Source: Mycocentrospora acerina (Eukaryota > Ascomycota > Dothideomycetes > Pleosporales). Taken from it: 64,000 bases of DNA. The stretch spans positions 1 through 64,000 of the forward strand of contig JAKUHH010000092.1 in assembly GCA_022701365.1 (NCBI GenBank), in the 5' to 3' direction. Position 1 is the stretch's first letter; every line of letters starts with the position of its first letter. Position numbers and translations under genes: made by a program. The notes below the pieces were generated by a model. The model was given only the letters and a program-made list of their open reading frames with translations, was not told where the DNA came from and ran no database searches. Below are positions 35,084-46,384 of this stretch, piece after piece.

Positions 35084-38000
35084 CTACTGTTCTGCTTTTC
35101 CGTCGTCATTGTCGGCTTGCGTTTGTGTCTGTGTCTGTGGCTGTGGTTGCGCTTGCGGCTGCACTTGTGGCTGCGTAACTTGCTTCCCTTCAACAAGTTG
35201 GATGAGATATGTGCCGACGTTCCCTGCTCCATCGATAGGCCCGAGTTTTGCATCGAAGAGCTTTGCTTCTCGGAGTAATCTAGTCGAGTGTCAGTTGCAA
35301 TTCGTCAGAGTAGTGAGTAAACGAATAAATGCGTACCTTGCTTTCCCTGCGGGCGTATTGACCACCGCCTCTGTAATCGCTTTGCTTACTTGCTCTCTGT
35401 AGCTTTCAAACACGGGCACCATGATCATTCTGACCTGTATTTCACTAAGATATTTATTGATGACTTTGTGCATGACAACCGTGTCTTTTGCCAGGCTCTC
35501 CATGCTGGCACTAACATCCTTGGCTGTCTCAGCAGCGCTGTCCCACTCAATCTTCTTAAATCCGCGCATCTGCACTGTTGCGCGTCCGGAGAGGATGTCG
35601 GTGAGCTTGTCGTGTATGGAGACTTGTTGGTCCTGGAGGAGACGTTTGACATTGTCGAATTCCGCAATGGCGGATTTTGTTGTGGCATTTGAGCGGCGAC
35701 GTGCGCATTCGCGGATGTAGGGGAGGATGGCGATGATAAAGGAGAGGGTTTGGCTAGCAATGGCTAGATGCTTGGTATTGATGTTTTTGAGACCAGCAGA
35801 ATGTATGGCGCCGGCGCCGAGGATCAGCTGACACAAGCGCGAGTTGAAGAGCTTAATGTATTCGCAGAGAGAGGAAGAAACCTCGGAAGTCATGCTTGGG
35901 ATGGCAGTGAGGAGGATTTCGAACCGCTCAATACCTCGAAGGACAAATGTGGAAGAGCTTGACACTGTATACTTTTCCTCGTCGACGATAGCGGGAAGAG
36001 TAGTCTTGCCCTTTTCTTTAGATTTATCCTCGGAAGTACCGTTTGTCTTTCCTGATGTGCCATTGGCAACAGGCTCCTTGATTTCGCGGAGTATGTCACC
36101 ACTCTGTGCCCAATCGGGAGGATCGCTTTCCATGCCTTTCAATATCCGCGCGAGAACCTCGGTGTCTCCCGACTCAAAGTCTTTTGGTTCCCAGCGATCA
36201 GAGTCCATGGCCTTGGCAAGCTCTTGCTTTTCAATATCTGCGTATTTAGACACAAAGTCGGTGATGTGGTTGTTGACAACGCCCTTCAAGGCTGAGCCAG
36301 AGCGCCCAGAAACGGCCTCGCATTCGTCGGCGAACAGCCTGCAGAGGTTGAAGTACCGCAGGAACCGCTCAAGTGGAAGACTCGCTGTAGCCTCTGAGCG
36401 CACTTTTAGTAGTTTTGTGATTTGCGTTTGAGCCGCATCGACAGCCTGGCCAAGCAGACTCGACATGTCCAAAGCTTGCATCCACTCCATCTGCAAGTCA
36501 TTCGCAGATGGTGTGCTGTTGCCTTTACTCATGTAGTCGTCAATGTTGCCGACAAATGGACTTCGCGGGGGAGACCGCAGCCCTCCAGCAGACACAGGAG
36601 GTGTTGATACGCCGCTAGTAACGTCGAGCAACACCTTGACCTGTGTACTGAGCCGACGCAGTGCCTCGCCGATGTCCGTGAAAATGTTCACAAAGAATTC
36701 TTCGGCGTCGGCAGGATCCATTGCACGGAGGTTTCGCGCCAGGATAGAGTTCTTGTCTTGTTGACTATGCCCTCGACTGTCCCTCGTAGATACAGATGTC
36801 ATGGACGCGGCATCGTCGTCTGTGGAACTGGGGAGATATCTGCGGATAATCACCTTCATTTCCTTGACGATGGCGTCTCTAAAAGTGGCACTGGCTTGGT
36901 TTGTGAAATGCGCTCCGCTGAGTCCGTATAAGCTCGTGCGCAAAGCTGATCGAAACTTCTCGTGTGTTGTCAGATAGGCAGGCAGAACTGATTTTGTCTT
37001 TTGATGAGCGCCACGCGTCTTCTGTGATGCAATGACCCATCTCTGCAAGGTATCCTGATTTGGTACTTGTTTGACGTGTTCACGCAAGTCTGTGAGTAGT
37101 GTGTCCACAAAACGTGCTTCAAACCCTGTGCCCACGCGGAACTTGAGCTGGTGAATGCCCTCAAACACACCGTCCAAGGCTCGCAGATTTCGCAAGTCGA
37201 TGAGTTTTGGAGGCAGCCGCGCGTCGAGCCAGGAAGTGGATGCAGAGTCTGTCGTGTCAAAGGCGCCTGTGATGAGTACTTCCACCATCTCCAGGCGCGA
37301 CATGGCGACCTCGAGCTCGCCCTTGCTGACAACCTCGTCGCAGTGGGACAACCCCGTCATGACAGCCTGCAGCTGGTCCACAGCGTCAGTGAGCTTGCGC
37401 AGATTCTCCCGCCGCCGCTTCATCTCGACGACCTTCAAGCCCCCTATTGCCATCTGCTCGTCCAGACGCTTAAGATCGTCTCTGATCTCTTTGATCGTGG
37501 CCACCGACTCGGACGCCTCAGACTGGAGCTCGCGCAGGGACCCCAGGGCGGCGAAGAAGGACTTGGATGCTATCGATATGGCGGATATAAGGTGCACCTC
37601 CACCGTGTCCATGTACCAGGACAGCTTCTCCTGCAGGATGGCGTTGGTGGCCAGGGCTTTCCTCGCGGCCGGTATGGGCGCATCCAACGAGCCATTCGCA
37701 ATGTCCACGTCGACGCTGCTCTGCTTCCGCACCGGCCGCACTACCTCTGACCTCTCGCTGACGATATCAAAGGTGCGCGGGTTCTCGAGGTGGAAGTTCT
37801 CGTCAAAGTAGACGTTGGGGATGGTGGACAGGGGCGTGGCTGCGGGGAGGGCGCGCTTGGAGCCACTGGTGCGTCTCTTTGGCTTGGGCGGTGCGGTGCC
37901 CGAGACGGCAGGCCCGCCAGACAGGTTGGGCGTGACGGCAGGCGAGCCCGCGTGCTGGCTGCGGTCGACGCTCTCGGCACGCTCGCCCTTGGCCGAGTCT

Positions 38001-38482
38001 CGCACGGCGGGCTGGGCAGCCTCGGCCAGAGCGTCGGCCTTTGCGCGCTGGAAGGCCTCGTACAGGTTCCCGACCTGGGAGAGATATGGGTTGAAGGCGG
38101 CGGGCTCGACGTGGGGGACGTTGGCGAGGGTCACGGGCGGGATGTCTCTGGTCGAGGGCGGGCGGTGGCCCGAGGCGGCCGTGGCAGCCGTGTGGGGGAG
38201 CATGCCGGTGCGCACAATGGGCGGCTGCAGCAGGGTCGAGACGGCATTGTGGTGCTGCTCCCTCACGGCGCCCATGGCGCCCTTGAAGCCGGCGTCCAGC
38301 ACGCCGCCGACCGAGTGGATGGAGCTGGCCGTGGAGCCGCGACGTGGCTGGTAGCGGCCGCCGGTCGAGTTGGGGCGCGCTGCCCACTCATTCTGTGGCG
38401 GCGGGAAGGGGTACTGGGACGGGTTGGGGGTGAGGAACTCGAAGCTCTCTTCGGACCGCCGAGGGGATCGCGGCGAGGACAT
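35084..38482 (-). CDS. vps54: Vps54, GARP complex subunit
   Basis: Subunit of the Golgi-associated retrograde protein tethering complex, which receives endosome-derived vesicles at the trans-Golgi. Exon 35337-38482 is followed by a 57-nt intron and exon 35084-35279, giving 1113 residues. The N-terminal 230 residues are disordered and Ser/Pro/Arg-rich. Then comes the Vps54 signature TIPNVYFDENFHLENPRTFD, a long coiled-coil region (EIRDDLKRLDEQMAIGGLKV), the middle LPLERFLRYFNLCRLFADEC, and the C-terminal Vps54-like domain (HLAIASQTLSFIIAILPYI). The spliced tail finishes LLREAKLFDAKLGP and a run of Gln-Pro/Gln-Thr repeats. The start codon has no competing upstream ATG in a coding-like context. 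The first 500 bases are GC-rich and create long false ORFs on the other strand. Confidence 0.92.
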
Positions 38483-39016
38483 GGTCGCGGCGCAATTCGG
38501 GGGTGCTCTGGTGGCCGAGGCATGGGGTGGGCAACGGGTGCGCGTCTAGGTCATGTCGGGGTGCCGTCGTTCAATGGGTGGGAAGCATGGCGAGTTGGGG
38601 CGGGAGGGGCAGATGGTCGCGCGTGGGGATTCCGACCTTCACACGTTGCGCGTCGCCCACGCTGGCACTAGATAGCTGCTAGCTGTGCTCCTCGGTCATG
38701 GCCGTCGCAGGGGCCACTTGGCGGGCTGGACGGGACGGCAGGGATCAGGCGTCGACGCTCCAGACCACCGACCCACTTGGATCTGCTCAGCTCCAACCTC
38801 ACCCATGTGAGCACGGCTTGGAGAATACACTCTCGTGAGAGGTGGCCAACATTTCAGCTTGAAAGCGCCAGAGACGCATGCATGGATTGATATTTGTTGA
38901 TTGGAGATCCCCAGAACAAACCCAAACACCCCAAACCCCAACCATTGACGCCGCCACACATGTAACACCTTGTATCCACCAAATAACCTCCTCCCTTACT
39001 ACCACTACTACTACCA
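38483..39016. other. vps54 promoter region
   Basis: G-rich near vps54 (38520-38640). A TAC/CCA-type low-complexity stretch runs at about 39000-39030 into the 3' end of the next gene. No gene is supported. Confidence 0.4.
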
Positions 39017-39325
39017 CTACCACCCCTCAATCTCCCCCAGCATCCTCCTCGTCTCCTCCTTCAACTCAATCCCCCCCACATACCCCGTCTCCACACGTGC
39101 CAGCCACATGTAGTACTCGACCTCCTCTGCCCGCATAAGCTCTGGGAACACTGCCCTGGCCTTGAGTGTTGGCCTCGCAAGCGGGCCCTTGCTGGGAAGC
39201 ATCAGGACGATGGATCTTTTGTCTTTGTTGATATGGAAGTTGGGCCTTGTCCTGACCTTGGTGATATTGGCAGTGGTAGTGGTGGTACTGGCAGCGGTAG
39301 TGGTGCGCGCCTGGAAGGAAGGCAT
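39017..39325 (-). CDS. Small conserved-looking protein of unknown function (102 aa)
   Basis: Single ORF of 102 residues. A Thr-rich N-terminus (TTTAASTTTTTANITK) is followed by a compact, well-balanced segment: FHINKDKRSIVLMLPSKGP, then LKARAVFPELMRAEEVEYYM, WLARVETGYVGGIELKEETR. The second half has the amphipathic and aromatic pattern of a folded domain. I know no family for it. There is no signal peptide. It probably forms a separate gene between vps54 and the kinase, all on the minus strand. Confidence 0.55.
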   Translation of the reverse strand: MPSFQARTTTAASTTTTTANITKVRTRPNFHINKDKRSIVLMLPSKGPLARPTLKARAVFPELMRAEEVEYYMWLARVETGYVGGIELKEETRRMLGEIEGW

Positions 39326-39746
39326 CTTGGCTTGTGTGGTAAAATTGGGTTGGAATTGTGATTATAATTGCAAAACACTGATAGTAGTTTTAGAGTTTAG
39401 AAGATATGGAGGAAAGAGGGAGAGGGAGAAGAATTTATGCTCTTGTCCCTCACTGACCTTTCCAAGTATCCTGATTTTTAATTCTATGTTATTATCAATT
39501 CAAACGCAGATGACGACTCTCTCTTCGCAGATACCGGGGCGAAATAATTTGGATGTGGTTCCTGGAAAATTCTGCCTTCTGCCGTCCAATCCTTTGCTGT
39601 TGACACCCAGACATACCCATGGTTGCATATTTGGAAGTAGCCTCAAGAGACGAACGAGAAGAATTTTTATGTAATAAAGAAACAATTCTTGCGGTAAGAC
39701 TACGTTTCAGCATCCCACAGCAGCATGTATCACATCAGACAATGGT
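39326..39746. other. Intergenic region
   Basis: Short region between the 102-aa gene and the kinase. Only small overlapping ORFs are seen. Confidence 0.4.
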
Positions 39747-41092
39747 CTAAAATTGAGTTTTCCAACAGCAATCTCTAAAGTAACTCGAGCTCTCGTCATT
39801 TTTCAGTAAGTGAATTACTTCTTTGATATCTGGGCGGCTCTTGGGATCATAAGACAGCATGCTCTTGATAGTATTTGGCAAAGTCCCGTCGCCATTTATT
39901 TTGGCCAACCACTCAATAATTTGATCAAGATTGGCTTGGAATGACCAGTCCTTCTGTGTCCAGGGATGAAATTCGTTCCTTGTGTGAAGACCAAAACTGT
40001 ACGAATTCAAAATCTCAATAAAAATGCATCCAAGTGCGAATATGTCTTCTGGGCGTCCACAGCTCTGCTTCGCTGCTCTTTCCGGAGATTGGTATTTCAG
40101 TGTAGTGTTTTCGCCTCCACTCGTTATACTTGTCGTGTATTCAGAGAAGTCTCTTGACCATCCAAAGTCTGTCAACCATAGCCCATCAGGAGATAGTAAG
40201 ATTTGAGAAGGCTTGAGATCTTTGTGTCTGATGTTTCGACTGTGTAGCCATTCTATTGCGGTAGCAATACATCCATAGCTTGATTGTAGACGATCCAACG
40301 CCATTATCCAAATAATATCCATTACGTATCCCGGGTCTATGATAGAATCCAGCCCATCCGTGGGATAAATGAAGAGACTCGCAATTGCCTCATGTTCTGT
40401 TATGAATTTGTGACGCACGCTAGCATTCCAATCGCCAAAAGGAGTCATTTCAATAATTCGATCAAACATAGATGACATATCGTGCAGAAGGGCGGCCAAG
40501 TCACAAGTAGCGACAGGCCATATCAAAAGTCCGAGCTCATAGACCCCCTTTTGTCGATGTGTGTATGACCCAATCAACTCCACAATATGCTCGTGTCGCT
40601 GTTCAGAAATCTTGCTCATGACCTTGATTTCGTTCAGATCGTAATCGGTAAGTTTCCTGGCATACGTCCGTTTCAATGCTAGGGGGATTCCGTCGAGCTT
40701 CACTTCATGAACAATCCCGATACCGCCGCCACCAAGCCGTCTTCCGGGAGAAAATGGCTCAGGATCGTCTCGTTCGAGGGTTAATTGCCGACTGCTGTAG
40801 TTTCGATTCCAGGCTGACAAGGCTGCACCCGACATTCTAGCTAGCCGATTCAAGTGTTTGGATGTAAATTAGATAGAGTCAAGTAGTGCGAAGAAGTTAA
40901 TACAGTGTGTTTGGAGAAAATGTAATTGCCGACTTGGGAGTGTGTCCAGCCCGAGGAGAATACAGGCAAGTGTTCTGCGGCTGAGTCGACACAACCTACC
41001 TCTCGTGTCCACCACAGCTTGGCAGAAGCCATCGTCCAATGGAGAAGAGGTGGCAGTTTCAGCCTTGCGAACGAGCACAGAGGCAGGAACGT
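39747..41092 (-). CDS. Divergent Ser/Thr protein kinase
   Basis: Exons 40904-41092 and 39747-40840 join across a 63-nt intron (GTATTAAC...GGCTAG). The 5' end is open, and a further first exon probably lies upstream because no ATG is found in frame. The kinase domain has a Gly-rich loop GGGGIGIVHE, an ALKR lysine, catalytic loop HKDLKPSQILL (Lys replaces the usual Arg of HRD), DFGWS in place of DFG-plus, and KYQSPERA as the APE-like motif, followed by EDIFALGCIFIEIL. The N-terminal exon (VPASVLVRKAETATSSPLDDGF) resembles the short leader found in a large family of Pezizomycotina kinase-like proteins. These are numerous and variable; function is unknown. It seems catalytically competent apart from the HKD change, which is tolerated in many kinases. 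Confidence 0.78.
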
Positions 41093-41700
41093 CTACTTGC
41101 ACATTGTGTTAACCAGGTTACGTCTGCTATGACATGACAAGAGCGATAGCTACTTGTCTAACCACTCATCTTCCCAACTTAGGTGCTTGATTCCATTCCC
41201 GTGATCCCCAGAAACCTGACCAGTGAAATGCATTGCACTACACGGCTCTCCTCACTCCTCCCCACCACCATTTGCTTCCAACCTTTCCCCTCTTCCATCC
41301 TATCATCTCAGGGACCAAGACGTCAAAGTCCCAGCACCAAGGTAATCACCCCAGGTATTCGCTTGGGAGATGAATAAGGAAAGGGGAAGTTGATAAGCCG
41401 GATCACTAAGGAAGTGAATGATGGTGATGAGAGTGAACGCAGCATGGAAAAGAAAGATGGATAGTAATTAACAAACGGGAGGAAAATCTCGATTCCAACG
41501 ATCTTGAATTGACTTGACTTCTCGGGTAGTAGCAGCGAACTTATTCATTCTTCCATCCATCCATCCATCCATTCATTCATGCACTCACTCCAACCCACCC
41601 ATTCATTCATGCACTCACTCCAACCCACCCACCCCAATACTAGAAATACATCCCCACCCCTCCCCTCTTTTTTTTCACCCCCAAACACACACACCTACAC
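41093..41700. other. Intergenic region between kinase and met12
   Basis: Probably holds the unplaced first exon and promoter of the kinase gene, plus CATTCATT-type repeats near the met12 3' end (see 41571-41630). No separate gene is supported. Confidence 0.4.
41571..41630. repeat. Exact 30-bp tandem duplication
   Basis: Two adjacent identical copies of a 30-bp unit (attcattcatgcactcactc followed by caacccaccc), preceded by an imperfect ccat tetranucleotide run. It lies in the 3' flank of met12. Confidence 0.9.
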
Positions 41701-43751
41701 CTACACGCCCAAAAACTCCCACAACCCATCCCCCTCGACAAAATCCCCCCAAATAATACTCACCAGCCACACATCCTCCCTCACCTCCTTGAGCAGCTTA
41801 CTCGACGCGCTCCTAGGGGGGTACACGCGCTGCCACTCCCTCCAGATGGAGAAGGCCTCCTCGAGCCAACTCCTAAAACTAACTGCCTCGATGATAGTCG
41901 GGGTAACAATTTCCTTGCCGGCAAACGTGCCCCACGTAACGGGGTTGACGCTGTCCTCCTGGCTTGCTTCAAACTCGCCCTTTGCGTTGCCGGCAAAGTA
42001 GGTGATTTGGTCGTGGGCGTCGAGGCGGGGCTTGAGGGTTTCAAAGGCAGCAGAGGGGATGAAGAATTCGACAAAGGGCTTTTGGAAGACGAAGCCGTTT
42101 TTGGGGCCCCAGCCGAAGACGGGGTGCGTGGATTTGACGCCGTTGACGGCGGGTTGCGAGGCGACTGTCCACCAGCCCTTTGCGTTGAGGGCGAGGAGGT
42201 GTGGGGCGATGGTGAGGGTTTCCTCGGAGAGGTGCTGTTCGCTCCAGGGGACGGCTTCGAGGTCGCCTTCAATGTGGCGTTTGAAGAGGGTGGAGATGTC
42301 GGGTTGGGAGACGGGGTGGCCCCAGAGTTTGAGCGCCTGGGGGGTGGAGACGTGGAGCGTAGGGCCGTAGCCGTCGATTTCTCCAAACGCAGGGGAGCGT
42401 GCGTCACCCCAGCGACCGTTGGGGAAGTCGTCCCATGTCGCTTCGCGGCCGAGGGAGCCTTCGCCTTCGGAGATGGCAAGGGTGTTTGCACGCGTGTTGA
42501 CTGGGCCCTTGGGGATGCCGGCTTCACTGTCGAGAATCTCGTGCGAGTAGTTGCTGGACTTTGTGGCGGAGGGACGAGATATTATCACTCTGTTATGGGG
42601 GCTGGAGTTGATCGAGGATAGACGGCGTCGTTCGCGTGTGAGTAAAGCGCCGTTTGGTGGTTCGAGATTGATAGCCGGAGTCGTTTCAATGGCATTCTCA
42701 TCATCATCTTCTTCGTCCAATATCCTTGGAATAAGCTGGCTGTCCTCCACGATATGCGACACTGCCTTTTCAAGATTCAACGTGTAGAAATGGAAACCCC
42801 TTTTGCCCACATCCGGACGCGCCTTGATGTGCTCCACGAGTTCATTCAAAATCTTGACACCAACTTGCTTCACCAACTCATCATCAGTCTTCACCGCATC
42901 CAAACGCGCTAGTATATCCGCCGGAAGTTTCGCATGTGACAGCGTTGTTGTGCGGCGCAAGATCTTGTACGACTGAATCGGCATCAATCCGGGAATGATA
43001 GGAATCGTCTTGAACGCGCCACTCTCGTGCTCCCTCAGCATCTTCTCAAACCGATCATACGCCTCAACATCGAAGAAAAGCTGCGTCATGATAAAGTCGG
43101 CTCCAGCCTGCGTCTTCTCCACCAGATAGGATATATCGTATTGCGCATCCTGATGCTCAGGGTGGCTCTCGTCTGAATGCCCCTCCGGATACGCAGCAAC
43201 ACCAATGCAGAAGTAGTCTCCGTACTGTTTTCGAATGTACCTGACGAGGTCAACCGCCCACGTAAAATCGTTATTCGAATCCTGCTCCGGCGACTGCCCC
43301 TCATCTCTGTACTCCTCACTGCGCGGCGCATCACCCCGCAGCGCGAGGATGTTCCGGATTCCCAGGACCTTTGCCTGTTCGAGGGCCTCGTCAATCAGCG
43401 CACGGTTCATGTTCGTACATGTCAGATGTAGACATGTTGTAAGTCCCAGCTGGCGTTGGCAGATTTCGGCAAGCTCGAGAGACTTTGTGGCTGTTGAGCC
43501 GCCGGCGCCCCAGGTTACTGTTACAAAGAGCGGTCGCAGAGCCTGGGACATGCGCTCCAGTCGCGTTTGCAGGTTCGCAAATCCCTGCGCGGTCGTTAGT
43601 ATTCTCCTGCGATGAGTCGCGTGCGTGTAGTTGTGTGGCGGGCGGGCGGGGCAGCAAAGCACACCATTGATGTTTTTGGCGGGAAGAACTCGAGCGAGAA
43701 GTAATTGGCGCCATCTGGCAGGGCATTGATTTTATCCGTAATCTTCTCCAT
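41701..43751 (-). CDS. met12: Methylenetetrahydrofolate reductase, Met12 type
   Basis: Reduces 5,10-methylenetetrahydrofolate to 5-methyltetrahydrofolate for methionine synthesis. Exon 43665-43751 (29 codons) joins exon 41701-43584 across an 80-nt intron, giving 656 residues. The TIM-barrel catalytic domain starts NYFSLEFFPPKTSMGFANLQ and includes VTVTWGAGGSTATKSLELA, LHLTCTNMNRALIDEAL, RNILALRGDAP, VAAYPEGH and ADFIMTQLFFD. The C-terminal regulatory half includes LGREATWDDFPNGRWGDARS and GEIDGYGPTL, and WGWPP-like FGWGPKNGFVFQKPFVEFF. The sequence is closer to budding yeast Met12 than Met13, whose N-terminus reads differently. The acidic linker (EEDDDENAIETTP) separates the two halves. The start is fixed by EKITDKINALPDG. 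Confidence 0.94.
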
Positions 43752-44301
43752 CTTGGAGTATGTGTGTGGGTTTGGGCAGGAGGGAGGGTGGGCGAGGTCG
43801 CAGAGTCATGGCGGGCGTCGTGGGAGCTTATCGAGGAACAAAGCATCTGGGAAGCGCGTGGGGCAAGGCTGATGATCGGCAGTCGGAGATCGATCGCGCC
43901 ATTCCCAAGGGAGGACTGCTGACCCGACTTCAACCTCCGGAACTAGACTAGATATGCGAGATGTGTTTTGATGCTTGAATGTGGACAGGTCTAAATGGGA
44001 AGTTGGCTGTAGACACTGAACTATTTTTTACAGAAAGTATCCTCACTTGTGGTTTGGAAGAACCAAGAAACAAATTACGAAGAAAAACTTGCTTGATGAC
44101 ATTTTCGACAAATCAGTGAATTTGTAAAGTAGGCATACATCCTGATATCGGAAAAAACGAAAACTTTTTGCTATGGATACCTACCAAGTCTGTGGGGTAG
44201 TCTCGTCATACATGCAGCGTCTGTGATCTGGCACATCGAACCAAGTACACAAGCATCAAGCAGCTTACGACAAGAAAAGGTATATATGTCTACAGCAACT
44301 T
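43752..44301. other. met12 promoter and 3' flank of the dehydrogenase gene
   Basis: No gene is supported in these 550 bases. A C-rich minus-strand tract just upstream of the met12 ATG looks like a fungal promoter or leader. Confidence 0.4.
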
Positions 44302-46113
44302 TTATATGTACTTGTATGGGTTCATGATGCCCTTCTGTAAAGTAGTCAGTATTGCACGTGTCAAACGAAGGGTGGAGCTTACCGGGTCATACAGATCCTT
44401 GATCTGCTTCATCAATTTGATCATCGTCTCGCTCTTACTGTAGCCAACGTATGGCTTCTTTGTCACGCCCAAGCCATGCTCGGCGCTGATGCTTCCGTTT
44501 CTCTTCTGCACCCATTCGTACACATATGGCTCCAATTCCTTCTCAACAGCTTTGTCGAATCGTCGTGTTGGGATGTTCAGGTGCAGATTGGCGTCGCCCA
44601 TATGGCCGTATCCAACGACATCAACAACTGGGTAGGAGGAGTCGTTACCAACGAGACCGGCTTTTGTAAGGCGTTCCCGTACGTCGTCGACAAGATCGTA
44701 TAGTTCGGCGATGGGGATCGAGAGATCGTATTTGTAGACGCCGCCTTCGTGGCCCAGAACCTCGGTGATACCTTCTCGCCATTTCCAAAGCTCCAGAACC
44801 TGGGTCTGATCTTGGGCGAGTACACCATCAGAAACGACCTCGGTCTCCATGACGTGCTCCAGGAACGCTTGCAGTTTCTGAAGACAGTTAGCAGGAGGAT
44901 AATCACTACCTGTTCAAAAGGAAACGTACCTCGCTGTCATGATCTACGTTTGAGCCGCTGGTCTCGATCAAGCAGTAGAAAGGGTAGTCGCCCTCCAGGG
45001 GCATCTTCTTGCCTGTCACCTTGTTGTACATCTTCTGAGTCCGGCCATCCATCAGCTCGAATGCCGACAGAATCTCGGAGAGCTGGCCCTTGGCTTCCCG
45101 GAATGCAGTCTGGACCTTCTCATAACTCTCAAGACCAAAGTAAGCAACATTGACTGCAGGTGATCTCCGTGGGCAAATGATGGCTACTTTGGTGATGATG
45201 CCGATTGTGCCTTCAGCACCGATGAACAGCTGCTTCAGATCATACCCAGTGTTGTTTTTGCGAAGTGTGGAAAGGTCATCCATAATGGTTCCATCTGGAA
45301 GAACAGCCTCGATACCCAAAACATTGCCGTGGAAGTTGCCATATCGCAGGAGACGAAGACCTCCAGCGTTAGTCGCCACATTACCACCAATCATACACGA
45401 TCCTTTTGCGCCAAGGTCCAGTGGGAAGATGTGGTTTCGCTCAGCTAGATAGTTGTCGGCGACCTCGAGAATTACACCGGCATCGGCGACTAGAATGCCC
45501 GAGACTTCGTCGAATGACCTGACTTGGTTCATCTTTTGCAGGTTGATGACAATCTCATCAAAGACAGGAACAGAGCCACCGACAAGTCCAGTGTTGCCGC
45601 CCTGGGGTACGACAGCAAGCATGTTTTCGTTGCAGTATTTGAGAATCTTGCTGACTTCCTCTGTCGTGCTGGGCCTTAGGACGAGTGTGGTGTGACCACG
45701 AAATTTGCGCATCCAGTCACTATTGAAGGGGGCAATATCCTCTGATGCATCCTTGGAAACTCCGTCGATGACCGCAGATTCGGACCCAAGCAGGTCCTGG
45801 AAGAAATTTACATGTTCCTTTGTGACTTTTGCAAATTTCGAGTCTCTTTGAAGATGGGGATATCTAGAATGGCTCAACATTGTGTTCTCGATACAGGTTC
45901 CACCATAATTACATACGATTCAGATGTGAACTTGATTGTCTTGGTTGGCGCTGGTGCATCCTTTACTGTTGCTTTTGCATCTGGCTGGTGCGGTTCCGAT
46001 GTCGCGGATGATATTGCTCGAACTTGAGTGCCCAGTCTCAAGTACCGTGGCGAAACCCGGGAAGACAACGCAGTACGCCGCAACGACGAGACGATACGCG
46101 CTGAAGTCGCCAT
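44302..46113 (-). CDS. Mitochondrial D-2-hydroxyglutarate/D-lactate dehydrogenase
   Basis: FAD-dependent oxidoreductase of the Dld2/D2HGDH group that oxidises D-2-hydroxyacids in the mitochondrial matrix. Exons 45917-46113, 44930-45863, 44383-44877 and 44302-44334 give 552 residues. The N-terminus is a clear presequence: Arg/Ser-rich, no acids (MATSARIVSSLRRTALSSRV). The FAD-binding PCMH domain has VVPQGGNTGLVGGSVPVFDE, KGSCMIGGNVATNAGGLRL and AEGTIGIITKVAI. The C-terminal FAD-oxidase domain has GHMGDANLHLN and SISAEHGLGVTKK, carrying the His residues expected near the active site. The last exon encodes only KGIMNPYKYI, as is typical for the family. Sequence alone cannot separate D-lactate from D-2-hydroxyglutarate preference. 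It shares a 271-bp promoter with the proteasome gene. Confidence 0.92.
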
Positions 46114-46384
46114 CACGATCAATTGTTGGAAGAATGCAGAGGCGGAGAATGATTGAGGCGCTGTCAAATGTAGATTCACACTATGGTCGGTGACTAAGCG
46201 GGCAAAAAAGCTTGGGCCAACATTCCAGGCGGGCAGCAACGACGCGGACAGCTCGAGAGCTCCACTTCACTGATCAGACTGTCAACCATTACGCCTCCGA
46301 ACCGCCGCCTTTGACATTTGGAGCATTCCTCGCACCCAAGACATATAGCCAGAGTTCCGATAAACATATAGTCCATCTCTCACC
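46114..46384. promoter_or_regulatory. Shared divergent promoter of the dehydrogenase and pre6
   Basis: Only 271 bp separate the two start codons, which point outward. The segment gcgggcaaa near 46198 differs at two positions from the yeast proteasome control element GGTGGCAAA. This resemblance is weak and only suggestive. Confidence 0.5.

Noticed and set aside
37790..38671. 293-codon plus-strand ORF opposite vps54
   Set aside because: Gly/Arg-rich shadow of the GC-rich 5' part of vps54, whose protein on the minus strand has family motifs.
42007..42621. 204-codon plus-strand ORF opposite met12, and a 248-codon minus-strand ORF in another frame
   Set aside because: Both overlap the conserved MTHFR C-terminal domain; composition is typical of a frame shadow.
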